A DNA stretch of 64,000 bases from Sulfurospirillum halorespirans DSM 13726 (GTDB taxonomy: Bacteria > Campylobacterota > Campylobacteria > Campylobacterales > Sulfurospirillaceae). Shown here one piece after another: positions 47,502 to 57,328 of the stretch; the first letter of the stretch is position 1, and each line of letters starts with the position of its first letter. The position numbers and the translations under genes are program-made. Where the stretch lies: contig NZ_CP017111.1 of NCBI RefSeq assembly GCF_001723605.1, forward strand, positions 1,116,001 through 1,180,000, given 5' to 3'. The notes under the pieces were generated by a model that was not told the DNA's origin, ran no database searches, and saw only the letters and a program-made list of their open reading frames with translations.

Positions 47502-48713
47502 ATGTATGCAACGTCTTCATATGATATTTTTTTGAGATTTCACCGTAAATTATGGGATATGCTCTTTGTGGGATTTTTTTGTATAACACTTTCCTATGCT
47601 GACACGACAAATAATGATTGGGTGAGAGTGTATGACGGTAAAATTGCAGAAATTTATCTTCAAAGTGACACGACAATGGATTCAACTCCCATTTCTTTAG
47701 ATAAAGTCATTATTGCTATCAGTGCTGATCCAAAAGAGAAAGAGTATGTTGATAGAAACAGTCCGTTGATTCTTGTAGAATATATGACAGGCAAACGAAG
47801 CAAAGCTGGGTGTATTTATACTCCAAATGGATTAGATATCTTCAAAAATTTTGTAGGTTTTGCCTCAGATGAATGTAAAAAAATACAAGGATTAGAAAAG
47901 GTTCAAACAGCATTCAATAAATGCAATGAAAAACATTATGATGCTTTTTTTGTGTCATTTGACCTTTCTCAAACACGATGCTTAAATGGACTCGATGGAG
48001 ACGATGACGTACATCGTGAAAATCTCTCTATTAAACCTTCTCATAAAGATGACTATGTTATTGCAACATGGTCTAGTTTTGATAGTAACTATAAAAAAAT
48101 CCCATCTTCTGAGTTTAAAAATTATTATAGAGCTGAACGTGGTTTTATTCGTAACTATTATAATACATACCAGAATAAAATTTTTGGGGGAGAAGATTAT
48201 GGTCAGCCTTTTGGATGCTTTACAAAAGAGGTACCTAAAAACTATGCTTATGACAGTTCATTTTATGTTGAGATGAATGACCCTTATGATCATGTGGCAT
48301 TATGGCAAAAGCAATATCTCATTAAAACAAAGGGTTTTTATGATAGCGACCTTTGGTGGGCATGGCGAGTGATAGATGAACCCATTAGCATTGGAATAAA
48401 TCTCAATGATGGAACGGCACTTTTAAAAGGAGTGAGTAGTATTTTAAGAGTGCGCTATGTTGATGGAGAGACAAAAGCACCTGAATCTATCGTAAAAGTT
48501 AAAGAACCAAGTGAGATACGAGCTTACTTTAATAAGCATGGCGGATTGCAAAATTGCACAGGAGAAGACATAGCAGCTTGTGGGAGTTGTAGTCTTGATT
48601 ATGTCCCTAAATACCCAGAAAGCGAAAAATTAACACGAGAAGATTTTTATAAAACGATTATTGAAGCTACTGATAAAATCATTCAAGAATTCTTTGAGCA
48701 AGGAGATAAATAA
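47502..48713 (+). CDS. Secreted hypothetical protein, AT-rich
   Basis: A 403-residue protein, probably secreted: a hydrophobic segment MLFVGFFCITLSYA (residues 20-33) follows an unusually long N-terminal region, so ATG 47559 is an alternative start. The mature protein is Asp/Tyr/Lys-rich, has seven or more cysteines, and matches nothing I recognise. Base composition is distinctly more AT-rich than the flanking genes and it contains no palindrome, suggesting recent acquisition. Confidence 0.7.
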   Translation: MYATSSYDIFLRFHRKLWDMLFVGFFCITLSYADTTNNDWVRVYDGKIAEIYLQSDTTMDSTPISLDKVIIAISADPKEKEYVDRNSPLILVEYMTGKRSKAGCIYTPNGLDIFKNFVGFASDECKKIQGLEKVQTAFNKCNEKHYDAFFVSFDLSQTRCLNGLDGDDDVHRENLSIKPSHKDDYVIATWSSFDSNYKKIPSSEFKNYYRAERGFIRNYYNTYQNKIFGGEDYGQPFGCFTKEVPKNYAYDSSFYVEMNDPYDHVALWQKQYLIKTKGFYDSDLWWAWRVIDEPISIGINLNDGTALLKGVSSILRVRYVDGETKAPESIVKVKEPSEIRAYFNKHGGLQNCTGEDIAACGSCSLDYVPKYPESEKLTREDFYKTIIEATDKIIQEFFEQGDK

Positions 48714-48753
48714 TGGCACTCATTTATCTTCCTAATCCTTTACATGTAAAGCA

Positions 48754-49944
48754 CTAAAGATAACGTTTTGCTAGACCACCCAGAGAGGTCTCTTTGTACT
48801 TCGTGTTCATATCTTTTCCCGTTTCGACCATCGTTTGGATGATCTCATCGAAGCTTACTTTATGCGCTCCATCGGTGTAGGAGGTGTACTCCGCCGCGTC
48901 AATGGCGCGGATCGCCGCAACCGCGTTGCGCTCGATGCAGGGTACTTGCACGTAGCCAGCGATGGGATCGCACGTCATGCCAAGGTGATGCTCTAGCCCC
49001 ATCTCCGCGGCATAATCAATCTGTTGCAAATTGCCGCCAAAGAGGTACGATGCCATGCCTGCTGCCATCGAACACGCTACGCCTACTTCGCCTTGACAAC
49101 CTACTTCTGCGCCTGAAATGGAGCCATTAAACTTCACGATATTTCCCAAAAGCCCTGCAACGGCAAGGGCGCGTAGACAATCGGTTTGATCTAAATTGTA
49201 CAGCTCTTTGAGATAACGAAGCACGGCTGGAACGACGCCACAGGCACCGCACGTCGGTGCAGTCACGACGATGTTGCCCGAAGCGTTCTCTTCGCTCGTG
49301 GCAAGGGCATAGGCGAAGATGATCCCATGCGCTCGTTTTTCTTCTTTGCGCGCTTTGGCAAAGAACTTGGAGGCTTTCCTTGGGTATTGGAGGATGCCTG
49401 GCAGGACGCCTGATTGTTTTAAGCCTCGATCGATCGTGGTTTGCATACTCGCCCACACTTCGGCAAGATACTCCCAGATCGCTTCACCTTCGTACGTTTC
49501 GACGTATTGCCACAGCTCTTTGTGCTCATCATGGCACCACTGCATAATGGCATTAAACGATGTGAGCGGATAGATCGAAGGCTCAGAGATAGGATTTTCA
49601 CCTGCTTCTTTAAGCGCGCTACCGCCTACACTGTAGACTTCCCACGAGCCTAAAAGTTCTTGTTTATCATTGAAGGCTTCAAACAACATGCCATTGGAGT
49701 GAAAGGGTTTTGTGATGTCGGGGCGAAAGAGGATTTCAACACCTACTGAGGCGAGGGCTTGATGCAGGGCGTCGTCGGTTAAGTGACCTTTGCCTGTTGC
49801 GGCGAGTGAGCCAAAAAGGGTTACGCGGTATAACGAAGCGTTAGGAAAGCGTTTTTTAAAGATCGTCCCCGCATTAAAAGGTCCCATCGTGTGGCTTGAA
49901 GAGGGTCCATGACCTATACAGTAAAATGTTCTAAGTGATTGCAT
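48754..49944 (-). CDS. sdaA: L-serine ammonia-lyase, iron-sulfur type
   Basis: A 396-residue single-chain serine dehydratase converting L-serine to pyruvate and ammonia through a 4Fe-4S cluster. The N-terminal beta domain begins IGHGPSSSHTMGPFNAG; the alpha domain has APTCGACGVVPAVLRYL and GSISGAEVGCQGEVGVACS. It is shorter than the typical 455 residues, mainly in the beta domain. Serine is an important carbon source in related Campylobacter. A TTTACATGTAAA palindrome separates it from the convergent gene (48740-48749), and another lies upstream of its start (49997-50006). Confidence 0.92.
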   Translation of the reverse strand: MQSLRTFYCIGHGPSSSHTMGPFNAGTIFKKRFPNASLYRVTLFGSLAATGKGHLTDDALHQALASVGVEILFRPDITKPFHSNGMLFEAFNDKQELLGSWEVYSVGGSALKEAGENPISEPSIYPLTSFNAIMQWCHDEHKELWQYVETYEGEAIWEYLAEVWASMQTTIDRGLKQSGVLPGILQYPRKASKFFAKARKEEKRAHGIIFAYALATSEENASGNIVVTAPTCGACGVVPAVLRYLKELYNLDQTDCLRALAVAGLLGNIVKFNGSISGAEVGCQGEVGVACSMAAGMASYLFGGNLQQIDYAAEMGLEHHLGMTCDPIAGYVQVPCIERNAVAAIRAIDAAEYTSYTDGAHKVSFDEIIQTMVETGKDMNTKYKETSLGGLAKRYL

Positions 49945-50071
49945 GACACACCTTTTGGCACGAAAAATTGTGGTGGATTATAGCACAGAATACGCTTTAC
50001 ATGTAAAGAGAAAAAGAGCGCTTTAAATCAATCTTGGATAGAATAAATGAATTCCAACAAATGAGTTTTAT

Positions 50072-50479
50072 GTGAAAAAAATGGCAAGTATTGATATTGG
50101 GTTAAAGCGTATTGGTGTAGCACTTTGTTTGAGCTTAGGCATCGTATCCCCGCAAGAGGCGATACTGCGTAAAAACCGTGACCAAGCTGCACACGATGTC
50201 GATGCTTTTTTAAATGAGTGGAACATCGAGCTTTTGGTTGTGGGGCTTCCCAAAGGTGGCAGTAGCAGTGACGAGATGGAGAGGCGCATCAAACATTTTG
50301 TGAGTTTGCTAAAATTTAGCGGCGAAGTTGTCTATCAAGATGAGTATGGTTCTAGCAATGAAGCCAAAGAGATGATGCAAGGCGTTGTGCGTCAAAAGCG
50401 CGATGGGCGCATCGACTCGATGGCGGCTAAAGTGATTTTGGAGCGCTACTTGGACGCGTTAAAGGCAAGCCATGGTTGA
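50072..50479 (+). CDS. ruvX: Holliday-junction resolvase-like protein RuvX/YqgF
   Basis: A 135-residue RNase H-fold protein with catalytic Asp in SIDIGLKRIGVAL and later acidic residues in QDEYGSSNEA and the C-terminal DSMAAKVILERYL. Members process pre-16S rRNA or branched DNA. The start may be GTG 50072 or ATG 50081; no strong Shine-Dalgarno is visible. In H. pylori the order is ilvC-minD-minE-dprA-ruvX; here about 4.4 kb separates dprA and ruvX. Confidence 0.9.
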   Translation: MKKMASIDIGLKRIGVALCLSLGIVSPQEAILRKNRDQAAHDVDAFLNEWNIELLVVGLPKGGSSSDEMERRIKHFVSLLKFSGEVVYQDEYGSSNEAKEMMQGVVRQKRDGRIDSMAAKVILERYLDALKASHG

Positions 50480-51080
50480 GCTTGAAGTCGCCGAAATTAT
50501 CGGTACCATTGCATTTGCGCTGAGTGGTTTTTACGTGGCGGTCAAGGAAAAACTTGATCTTTTGGGCATTTTTATCGCTTCGTTTTTAACGGCACTTGGC
50601 GGTGGATTGGTGCGTGATATGCTGTGTGATCGTGCTCCGTACACCTTTACGCATCTCATGCCTTCTATTTTGGTGATTGCTGTGATTCTTTTGAGCACGC
50701 TTCTAAAACTTCACCTAAAAGGGGAGATAGAGAAAAAGTTTTATTTTATTATCAGCGATACATTGGGGCTGGTTTCATTTTCGATTTCAGGGGCACTCAT
50801 TGCTCTGCAAGTGGAGTTTAACTTTTTTGGTGTCGTGCTGATGGCGCTCGTAACCGCCGTGGGTGGTGGTGTCATAAGGGACATCTTGCTCAACCGCGTA
50901 CCATTGCTTTTGATCAGTGAATTTTACGGCACCGTTTCGCTGTTAGTCGGGGCGATTTTATTTATCTTTGCGCAGTTTGACATCAGCGGCTATTTGCCTG
51001 TGATGGTTGTTTTTGCCTTTGGCGTGGCGTTACGGTTGTTGGCGTATTACAAACAGTGGCATTTGCCAAAAATTGGGTAA
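50472..51080 (+). CDS. Trimeric intracellular cation channel-like (UPF0126) protein
   Basis: A 202-residue membrane protein of seven helices built from two inverted halves, each with the GGGxxRD motif: LGGGLVRDMLCDRAPY and VGGGVIRDILLNRVPLL. This is the UPF0126/TRIC family; bacterial members conduct potassium or transport glycine. It overlaps ruvX by 8 nt. Confidence 0.87.
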   Translation: MVELEVAEIIGTIAFALSGFYVAVKEKLDLLGIFIASFLTALGGGLVRDMLCDRAPYTFTHLMPSILVIAVILLSTLLKLHLKGEIEKKFYFIISDTLGLVSFSISGALIALQVEFNFFGVVLMALVTAVGGGVIRDILLNRVPLLLISEFYGTVSLLVGAILFIFAQFDISGYLPVMVVFAFGVALRLLAYYKQWHLPKIG

Positions 51081-51122
51081 GGTTTTTTTCGCTATAATGG
51101 CGTTTTTTTAGAGGAGTAGATC

Positions 51123-52310
51123 ATGGATTTTGAAACAATGGATAAAGAGTATGTGTTGCAGACGTATGCGCGAAACTATGTCAATTTTAAACACGGCATC
51201 AACGCAACCCTTTTTGATGATAAAGGAAGAGATTATATCGATTTTACGAGCGGTATAGGTGTGGTGAGTGTGGGGCATGGCAATCAACGACTTGCCGATG
51301 CGATCAGTGATCAAGCACGCCATATTATCCATACATCCAATCTTTACATGATTGAACCCCAAGCGAAGCTCGCTAAAAAAATCTGTGAACTTACAGGCTA
51401 TGATGTGGGCGTTTTCTTTGGAAACTCAGGCGCTGAAGCGAATGAAGGTGCCATTAAACTCGCACGAAAGTATGGTGAGAAAAAATTTGCCAATAAAAAA
51501 TACAAAGTCTTAACCCTAGAGCATTCGTTTCATGGACGTACCATAACAACGGTGAAAGCCACAGGTCAAGAGAGTTTTCATAAAACGGCTTTTGCTCCGT
51601 ACCCAGCGGGATTTTCATACACAAAAGAGATCGCAGATCTTTACAATGCGATTGATGATGAGACGGTTGCTGTCATGATCGAACTCGTGCAAGGCGAGGG
51701 TGGCGTTAAGGCGTTTCCTAAAAAAGATATTCAAGATTTGGCAAAATTTTTAAAAGAGAAAGAGATTTTGCTTATCATCGACGAAGTCCAAAGCGGCGTC
51801 TTTAGAAGCGGTGAATTTTTAGCCACAAGTCTGTATGAAATTGAGCCAGACATCATCACGCTTGCCAAAGGATTAGCCGGTGGTGTGCCTATTGGCGCGG
51901 TGATTAGCAAGCACAAAGACATTTTTGAAGCAGGCGATCACGGCAGTACATTTGGCGGAAATTTCCTCTCCACACGCGCAGGACTCGAAGCACTGGCGAT
52001 TTTGGAAGAGTACAAACAAAGTGGGATGCTGGATGAAGCGCTCATCTATTTTGATGCAAAACTCAAAGTTACATGTAAAGCGTTTCCGACACTTTTTGAG
52101 AGTGTTGAGGGACTTGGTTTGATGCGTGGCATTAAGTGTCAAAGTGGCGATATTTTGGCAAGTGTCATCAAAAAAGCGTTTGAGCAGGGCGTGTTGGTTC
52201 TCAAAGCGGGCAAAAATACGCTTCGATTCTTACCTCCACTCACGATCTCAAAAGAGGAGATCGATGAGGGCTTTAAACGTTTAGCGAGTGCGTGTAGCAC
52301 GCTTTTATAA
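51123..52310 (+). CDS. argD: Acetylornithine aminotransferase
   Basis: A 395-residue class III aminotransferase of arginine synthesis. The PLP lysine is in TLAKGLAGGVPIGAV; FFGNSGAEANEGAIKLARKY and LEHSFHGRTITTVKATGQ are family motifs. GAGGAG lies 6 nt before the ATG. A palindrome at 52069-52078 encodes Val-Thr-Cys-Lys. Confidence 0.95.
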   Translation: MDFETMDKEYVLQTYARNYVNFKHGINATLFDDKGRDYIDFTSGIGVVSVGHGNQRLADAISDQARHIIHTSNLYMIEPQAKLAKKICELTGYDVGVFFGNSGAEANEGAIKLARKYGEKKFANKKYKVLTLEHSFHGRTITTVKATGQESFHKTAFAPYPAGFSYTKEIADLYNAIDDETVAVMIELVQGEGGVKAFPKKDIQDLAKFLKEKEILLIIDEVQSGVFRSGEFLATSLYEIEPDIITLAKGLAGGVPIGAVISKHKDIFEAGDHGSTFGGNFLSTRAGLEALAILEEYKQSGMLDEALIYFDAKLKVTCKAFPTLFESVEGLGLMRGIKCQSGDILASVIKKAFEQGVLVLKAGKNTLRFLPPLTISKEEIDEGFKRLASACSTLL

Positions 52311-52319
52311 AAGAGAAAC

Positions 52320-53354
52320 GTGAACTTTAGCGCCTACATGCAAGCGTGGCTTTACGGCGAGCAGGGCTACTACAGCAATGTGCGTACCATCGGAAAAGAG
52401 GGTGACTTTTACACCGCTGTGAGTACGAGCATGTTCTTTGGTGGAACGATTGCCAAGCGGCTGATTTCAACGATTGAGAGCGGGTTTTTAAGCCCTGCTT
52501 GCAGTGTCGTTGAGATCGGCGCGCACAAAGGCTATTTACTTGCCGATATGATCCAATTTATCTACACCCTCAAACCCGAACTGCTTCAAACCCTAACCTT
52601 TGTCATTGTCGAGCCCTTTGCTGCGAATCAAACGATGCAAAAAGCCTACTTTGAAGAGGCGTTTGGCGATGCTATAAAGCTTTTACATGTAAAGAGTTTG
52701 GAAGCATTTACATGTAAAGAGGCGTTCTTTGTGGCAAATGAGATTTTTGATGCGTTTTCCTGTGAGCTGATCAAAGACGATCAGATGCTTTTCGTTGAAA
52801 ATGGAAAAGCTTTTTTTGAAACGATGGATGATTTTACATGTAAAAAAGCCAAAGCGTATGGTATTACCAAAGGGGAACTCTGTTTGGGGTATGAGCCTTT
52901 TGCAGAGGCAATGGCGCGATGTTCTGAGCGTTTTGAATTTATCACGTTTGATTATGGCGATAAAGAGGCACGAAATGATTTTTCACTGCGTGTGTATGCC
53001 TCTCATCAGGTCTATCCTTTTTTCGCACTGAGCGATTTGGTGGAAGAGAAACTGCGTGAAAAAAGCGATTTTAATGCCTTTTTTGCGCACTCCGACATCA
53101 CCTATGATGTCAACTTTAGCCATCTTTTTTTAGCATTTGAAAAAAGTGGCATTCGCGTGCATGAACACGCTACGCAGGTAAAAGCCTTGGTCGATTTTGG
53201 CTTAGTGGAGCTTTTAAAACTGTTTGCCAAAAACGTTTCGAAAAAGCAGTACGAGCGTGAGATGAATAAAATTAAAACCTTGATCGATCCTTCGTTTATG
53301 GGAGAGCGGTTTAAAATGGCATGTTTTCGCAAAGGAGAAGTGGGATGCAGTTGA
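52320..53354 (+). CDS. MidA/NDUFAF7-like SAM-dependent methyltransferase
   Basis: A 344-residue COG1565 protein. N-terminal GYYSNVRTIGKEGDFYTAVS and the SAM-binding VVEIGAHKGYLLADMI are characteristic. The mitochondrial relative methylates an Arg of complex I; the bacterial role is not established. Start is GTG at 52320. Three TTACATGTAA sites within 161 bp (52683, 52708, 52834) add LLHVK, FTCK and FTCK to one segment of the protein. Confidence 0.85.
   Translation: MNFSAYMQAWLYGEQGYYSNVRTIGKEGDFYTAVSTSMFFGGTIAKRLISTIESGFLSPACSVVEIGAHKGYLLADMIQFIYTLKPELLQTLTFVIVEPFAANQTMQKAYFEEAFGDAIKLLHVKSLEAFTCKEAFFVANEIFDAFSCELIKDDQMLFVENGKAFFETMDDFTCKKAKAYGITKGELCLGYEPFAEAMARCSERFEFITFDYGDKEARNDFSLRVYASHQVYPFFALSDLVEEKLREKSDFNAFFAHSDITYDVNFSHLFLAFEKSGIRVHEHATQVKALVDFGLVELLKLFAKNVSKKQYEREMNKIKTLIDPSFMGERFKMACFRKGEVGCS
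52683..52843. repeat. Cluster of three TTACATGTAA palindromes inside a gene
   Basis: Cores at 52683-52692, 52708-52717 and 52834-52843. The first two are 25 bp apart, and the third is 126 bp further. The densest group in the window. Confidence 0.85.
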
Positions 53355-53545
53355 TTATTAACGGTGAAAAAAAAGAGAGTGGGGCAAAGAGCATTCAAGC
53401 GCTTTTGGATGAACTGGGAATTGAGAGCAAAGTGATGGCGGCGGCGGTGAATATGAACGTCGTCAAAAAAGAGCTGTGGGAAAGTTACGAACTGAACGAA
53501 AATGACAAAGTTGAATTTTTACAGTTTGTCGGTGGTGGCGCTTAG
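53345..53545 (+). CDS. thiS: Sulfur carrier protein ThiS
   Basis: A 66-residue ubiquitin-like ThiS, which carries sulfur as a C-terminal thiocarboxylate for thiazole synthesis. ATG 53345 is chosen because AAAGGAG lies 7 nt upstream; it overlaps the end of the methyltransferase gene by 10 nt. The protein ends GGGA rather than the usual GG: an extra Gly-Ala would have to be removed, or the protein works differently. No other thi genes are nearby. Confidence 0.85.
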   Translation: MQLIINGEKKESGAKSIQALLDELGIESKVMAAAVNMNVVKKELWESYELNENDKVEFLQFVGGGA

Positions 53546-53916
53546 TGGGAGAGTTTTTTGGAGTTTTTTTTGCCTTCAATGACCGCTACTGCAATCGCAA
53601 AACCGTTGTCGTGAGTAATGGAAAGCGAGAGATCGGTGATGGCATACGCTTCGATGAGATGCGCTGAGAGCGTGAAAAAAGGTGCATTTTTAGCATCTTT
53701 GTAGAGTTTAATATCCATAAAGCCGCACTGTGCACTGATGCCGATGCCAAGCGCTTTGGAAACCGCCTCTTTGGCTGCGTAAAATCCAGCCGCTGTTGCA
53801 TCACTTTTTGCTAAGAGTATCTCTTCAGGGGATAAAAATTTAACAAGCGCCTTGTCTCCAAAGCGCTTTTTGAGTTTGGTGATTCGCTCAACACTAACGA
53901 GGTCTACGCCAATCAT
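53542..53916 (-). CDS. acpS: Holo-[acyl-carrier-protein] synthase
   Basis: A 124-residue AcpS that attaches phosphopantetheine to acyl carrier protein. MIGVDLVSVERI (metal Asp) and FYAAKEAVSKALG (Glu) are the two signature blocks. It overlaps fliL by 4 nt (ATGA), the acpS-fliL link known from Helicobacter, and overlaps the convergent thiS stop by 4 nt. Confidence 0.95.
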   Translation of the reverse strand: MIGVDLVSVERITKLKKRFGDKALVKFLSPEEILLAKSDATAAGFYAAKEAVSKALGIGISAQCGFMDIKLYKDAKNAPFFTLSAHLIEAYAITDLSLSITHDNGFAIAVAVIEGKKNSKKLSH

Positions 53917-54449
53917 TGAACCACGAAGTCGGTAAAGTAAATATTTTTAACTTGTCCATCGGAAAGATTTTCATTGATCTTATCAAGAACCTCTTCTTTG
54001 AGCTTATCTTTGCCCTTTAAGGTACTGATCTCTTCAAAGGTTTTAGAAGAGAAGGTACGAATGATGATGTCACGAATCAACGATTTTTTATGATCCATCT
54101 CAGGTTGCAGTTTTGCATCACTGAGTTCCAAATCAACAGCAACTTTTAAAAAACGGTTACCGCTTTCGCTAAGTAAGTTTACAACAAATTGCGCCATCGG
54201 GTACATTGGACCAATCGTTAAATGATCGGTTGATTTTTTGCTACTGCTTTTTTTCTTCTCAACTTTTGCATCTTGAGAAGAGGGTATTGAGGCTGCTACT
54301 TCGTCATCGTTGTTTCCTAAGAGGAAAAATGCCGCTGCACCGCCACCAATGAGAAGAACAACTAAAAGAACAACGACAATGATAAGCACCATATTGCTTT
54401 TAGATTTTTTTTCAACTGCTCCATCGCCATCTTCAGGTTTTTTAGCCAT
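53913..54449 (-). CDS. fliL: Flagellar basal-body protein FliL
   Basis: A 178-residue single-pass protein: cytoplasmic N-terminus, membrane helix (about residues 20-45, VLIIVVVLLVVLLIGGGAAAFFLL), Lys/Ser-rich linker and periplasmic FliL domain ending IYFTDFVVQ. FliL stabilises stator units around the flagellar motor. A palindrome (54461-54470) runs into its Shine-Dalgarno AAAGGA on the minus strand. Confidence 0.92.
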   Translation of the reverse strand: MAKKPEDGDGAVEKKSKSNMVLIIVVVLLVVLLIGGGAAAFFLLGNNDDEVAASIPSSQDAKVEKKKSSSKKSTDHLTIGPMYPMAQFVVNLLSESGNRFLKVAVDLELSDAKLQPEMDHKKSLIRDIIIRTFSSKTFEEISTLKGKDKLKEEVLDKINENLSDGQVKNIYFTDFVVQ

Positions 54450-54460
54450 TCGTTATCCTT

Positions 54461-54470
54461 TTACATGTAA
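54461..54470. repeat. TTACATGTAA palindrome merged with the fliL Shine-Dalgarno
   Basis: Reading on the minus strand, TTTACATGTAAA is followed directly by AGGATAACG and the fliL ATG, so the palindrome forms part of the ribosome-binding region. Confidence 0.75.
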
Positions 54471-54509
54471 ATATACTTTGCCTGTATATCGTTTGATTTC
54501 GTGAAAAAT

Positions 54510-55865
54510 TTACATCCATTCGATTAATTTCGAAACTTCATCAATATTATAACACTTGAGCCCCTCAATTGTCTCCAAGGGAAGGGACGGAACGACCGCT
54601 TTTTCAAACTGTTGCGACTTCGCCTCTTTGAGTCTCAGGTCAAGGTTGAAGATGTCGCGCACATCCCCAATCAATGAGACTTCACCGATAAAAACGGTAT
54701 CTTTGCTAATCGGTCGGTTACGGTACGAGCTAATGATCGCCGCGATGATAGCAAGATCCGCCGATGTTTCGCTGATTTTGATACCTCCCGCAATGTTGAT
54801 ATAGACATCGTACTGGTTAAAAGGAAGGTCAAGTTTGCGCTCCAACAGAGCTAAAAGCATCGTAAGGCGGTTGAGCTCATAGCCTGTGGCACTGCGCTTA
54901 GGGTTGGGATAGCCACTGTCACTGACCAGTGCTTGCACTTCCAAAACGATTGGACGGCTTCCTTCCATCAAAACGGTGATAGCAGAGCCCGCTTGTGCTT
55001 TGCCCCGGGTAAAAAACTTCTTGGAGATGTCTTTTGCACTGACTAAACCCGCTTTGGTCATCTCAAAAATGCCCACTTCGCTGGTTGTTCCAAAACGGTT
55101 TTTAAATCCACGAAGCAGACGAAGTTCTCGTGAAGAATCCCCTTCAAAATAAAGAACCGTATCGACCATGTGTTCAAGCACGCGAGGCCCTGCGATGGAG
55201 CCTTCTTTGGTGATGTGCCCGATGATAAAAATAGCGATATTTTTATCTTTCCCGTAACGCATCAGCTCAAAGGTGATCTCACGCACCTGCGAAACACTTC
55301 CGGGAGCCGAAGCCACTTTTTCGCTGTAAATCGTTTGAATGGAGTCGATAATGAGCACTTCAAAAGCGTGCGTTTCGAGCTCTTTAAAAATCGTGTCAAG
55401 CCTGATTTCGGAGAGTAAATAAAGATTGGGGTAGTTGCTATCCACGCGGTTCGCACGTAGTTTGATCTGACTTGAAGACTCTTCGCCACTGACGTAGAGA
55501 ACTTTTTTTCCCTCTTTGGCAAGATTGCCTGCGATCTTTAGCAGTAGGGTCGATTTACCTACCCCTGGGCTTCCACCAATCAGTGTCAAACTTCCTTGAA
55601 CGATGCCTCCACCAAGCACTAAATCAAGTTCGCGGTCACCCGAGCTGTAACGCTCAACCTGCTCAAAACTGACTTCTGTGATCGGAATGGCACTACTTTG
55701 GGTGTGGGTCGTTGGCTTGGAGTTGATCTCTTTAAGGACTTCTATCTGCTTTTCACTGAGTTCAATGTACTCATCCCATGCACCACAATTGGGACATTTT
55801 CCAAGCCATTTGGCACTTTGGTGACCACAGGCTTGGCACTCGAAAAGGATCTGTTTTTTAGCCAT
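54510..55865 (-). CDS. radA: DNA repair protein RadA
   Basis: A 451-residue RecA-like branch-migration helicase. The N-terminal zinc finger is CQAC..CPNC (Cys10, 13, 24, 27), Walker A is [10 protein letters not shown] near 97, the RadA-specific KNRFG motif is in [14 protein letters not shown], and a Lon-like C-terminal domain follows. Complete. It overlaps ftsY by 8 nt. Confidence 0.96.
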   Translation of the reverse strand: MAKKQILFECQACGHQSAKWLGKCPNCGAWDEYIELSEKQIEVLKEINSKPTTHTQSSAIPITEVSFEQVERYSSGDRELDLVLGGGIVQGSLTLIGGSPGVGKSTLLLKIAGNLAKEGKKVLYVSGEESSSQIKLRANRVDSNYPNLYLLSEIRLDTIFKELETHAFEVLIIDSIQTIYSEKVASAPGSVSQVREITFELMRYGKDKNIAIFIIGHITKEGSIAGPRVLEHMVDTVLYFEGDSSRELRLLRGFKNRFGTTSEVGIFEMTKAGLVSAKDISKKFFTRGKAQAGSAITVLMEGSRPIVLEVQALVSDSGYPNPKRSATGYELNRLTMLLALLERKLDLPFNQYDVYINIAGGIKISETSADLAIIAAIISSYRNRPISKDTVFIGEVSLIGDVRDIFNLDLRLKEAKSQQFEKAVVPSLPLETIEGLKCYNIDEVSKLIEWM

Positions 55866-56742
55866 GAGTTTGCGTGAAAATGGAGTCTAAAATGGTGTCG
55901 ATGTAATCATCTGAATTAAACGGAATCAGATCATCTTTTCCCTCACCCACGCCCACATAAATGATAGGAAGCTCTAACGCTTTGGCGATGCCAAACAGTG
56001 AACCACCTTTTGCGGTACCATCAAGCTTAGTGATGATAATCGCATCGATGCTGATCATCTCATGAAAGGCTTTGGCTTGGTTAATCGCAGACGTACCTTG
56101 CGTGCCATCTAAAATGAGAATTTTACGGTGTGGGGCTCCGCTGAGCGCTTTATCGCAGATACGCACGATTTTTTTGAGCTCATTGGCAAGGTTGACTTGG
56201 TTGTGCAGGCGTCCTGCGGTATCGATGATGACGTGATCGATTTTTTTAGCTATGGCAGAGCTAATCGTATCGTACGCTACAGCGGAAGGATCGTGCCCTT
56301 GTTGGGTGTAGATGATGCCCACATCAATCTTTTCTGCCCAGCTTTTGAGCTGTTCAATCGCTGCGGCTCTAAACGTGTCAGCAGCACCCAAAAGCACGCT
56401 TTGGTTCTCTTTTTTGTAGTTGTGCGCGAGCTTGGCAATCGTCGTCGTTTTTCCTGCACCATTCACGCCAATGACGAGTTCTACAAAAGGATTTTGTTCT
56501 GTTTGAGCAGATGTTGTGTCGTATTTAAAATAGGCTTTTAGAACACGTTTGACATCGTCACGTACTACGAATTGAGAAGGCGGAAGATAGTAGATGATCT
56601 CTTCAACCAGTTCATAAGGAATGTCGGATTCGATTAAGATCTCTTCTAAAAGTGTTTTGTCGATTTTTTCGACTTTTTCAGGCAATATCTCTTTGATCGC
56701 ACCGAGTGTTTTATCGAGTCCTTTTTTAATAAAGCTAAACAT
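55858..56742 (-). CDS. ftsY: Signal recognition particle receptor FtsY
   Basis: A 294-residue SRP GTPase that docks translating ribosomes at the inner membrane. N and G domains only; the acidic A domain of E. coli is absent. P-loop [15 protein letters not shown] starts at residue 92; DTAGR and [10 protein letters not shown] are the other GTPase motifs. Its ATG overlaps the thioredoxin-like stop by one base. Confidence 0.96.
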   Translation of the reverse strand: MFSFIKKGLDKTLGAIKEILPEKVEKIDKTLLEEILIESDIPYELVEEIIYYLPPSQFVVRDDVKRVLKAYFKYDTTSAQTEQNPFVELVIGVNGAGKTTTIAKLAHNYKKENQSVLLGAADTFRAAAIEQLKSWAEKIDVGIIYTQQGHDPSAVAYDTISSAIAKKIDHVIIDTAGRLHNQVNLANELKKIVRICDKALSGAPHRKILILDGTQGTSAINQAKAFHEMISIDAIIITKLDGTAKGGSLFGIAKALELPIIYVGVGEGKDDLIPFNSDDYIDTILDSIFTQTHG

Positions 56743-57290
56743 TAGAGCACTTTTTTGATGTCAGCGTCAATCATCTCTTCAGGAATCGCCCCTACGTAAT
56801 GGGTTGAGTATTTGCCATTCTTGTCATACAAGAACATAAGGGGAATGTTTTTAACACCACCCGCACTTTGTGCCAGTTTAAAGTTTTCAATACTATTGGT
56901 GATAATGTAATTAATATTGTTGTATTTGATAAAGCTATTGATCTCTTCATTGGATTTATTCTCTTCTAAAAGAACACTTATGATGACAAAATTGTCTTTA
57001 TATTTCTCTTGAAGGCTATTCAGATGGGGAATTTCAGCCTTACACGGAGGGCACCATGTGGTAAAAAAGTTGACTAAAACGACTTTATTCTCAAATCCAG
57101 CAAAACTAAATCCTTTATCAACTGACGTAACAACAATCTCTTTGCCAGAAACATCTTGCAGTACAATTTTTTCACTTTTAGTCTCTTTATTAGCGTTAGA
57201 AGCGTTAGTGTCCGCTTTCTTTTTTTCAGAAGAACACCCATTAAAAAAGAGCATAGAAGATGCGATAAACAGAGCAAACCAAAATTTCAT
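56742..57290 (-). CDS. Thioredoxin-like (TlpA/ResA-type) lipoprotein
   Basis: A 182-residue lipoprotein with lipobox FFNGC (Cys19) and a thioredoxin fold whose active site is WCPPC near residue 80. Such proteins reduce periplasmic disulfides, often for cytochrome c maturation. It leads the operon thioredoxin-ftsY-radA. Confidence 0.88.
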   Translation of the reverse strand: MKFWFALFIASSMLFFNGCSSEKKKADTNASNANKETKSEKIVLQDVSGKEIVVTSVDKGFSFAGFENKVVLVNFFTTWCPPCKAEIPHLNSLQEKYKDNFVIISVLLEENKSNEEINSFIKYNNINYIITNSIENFKLAQSAGGVKNIPLMFLYDKNGKYSTHYVGAIPEEMIDADIKKVL

Positions 57291-57328
57291 TATGATCCTT
57301 TTAATGCAGAGTGTGTATGAAACTCTGC

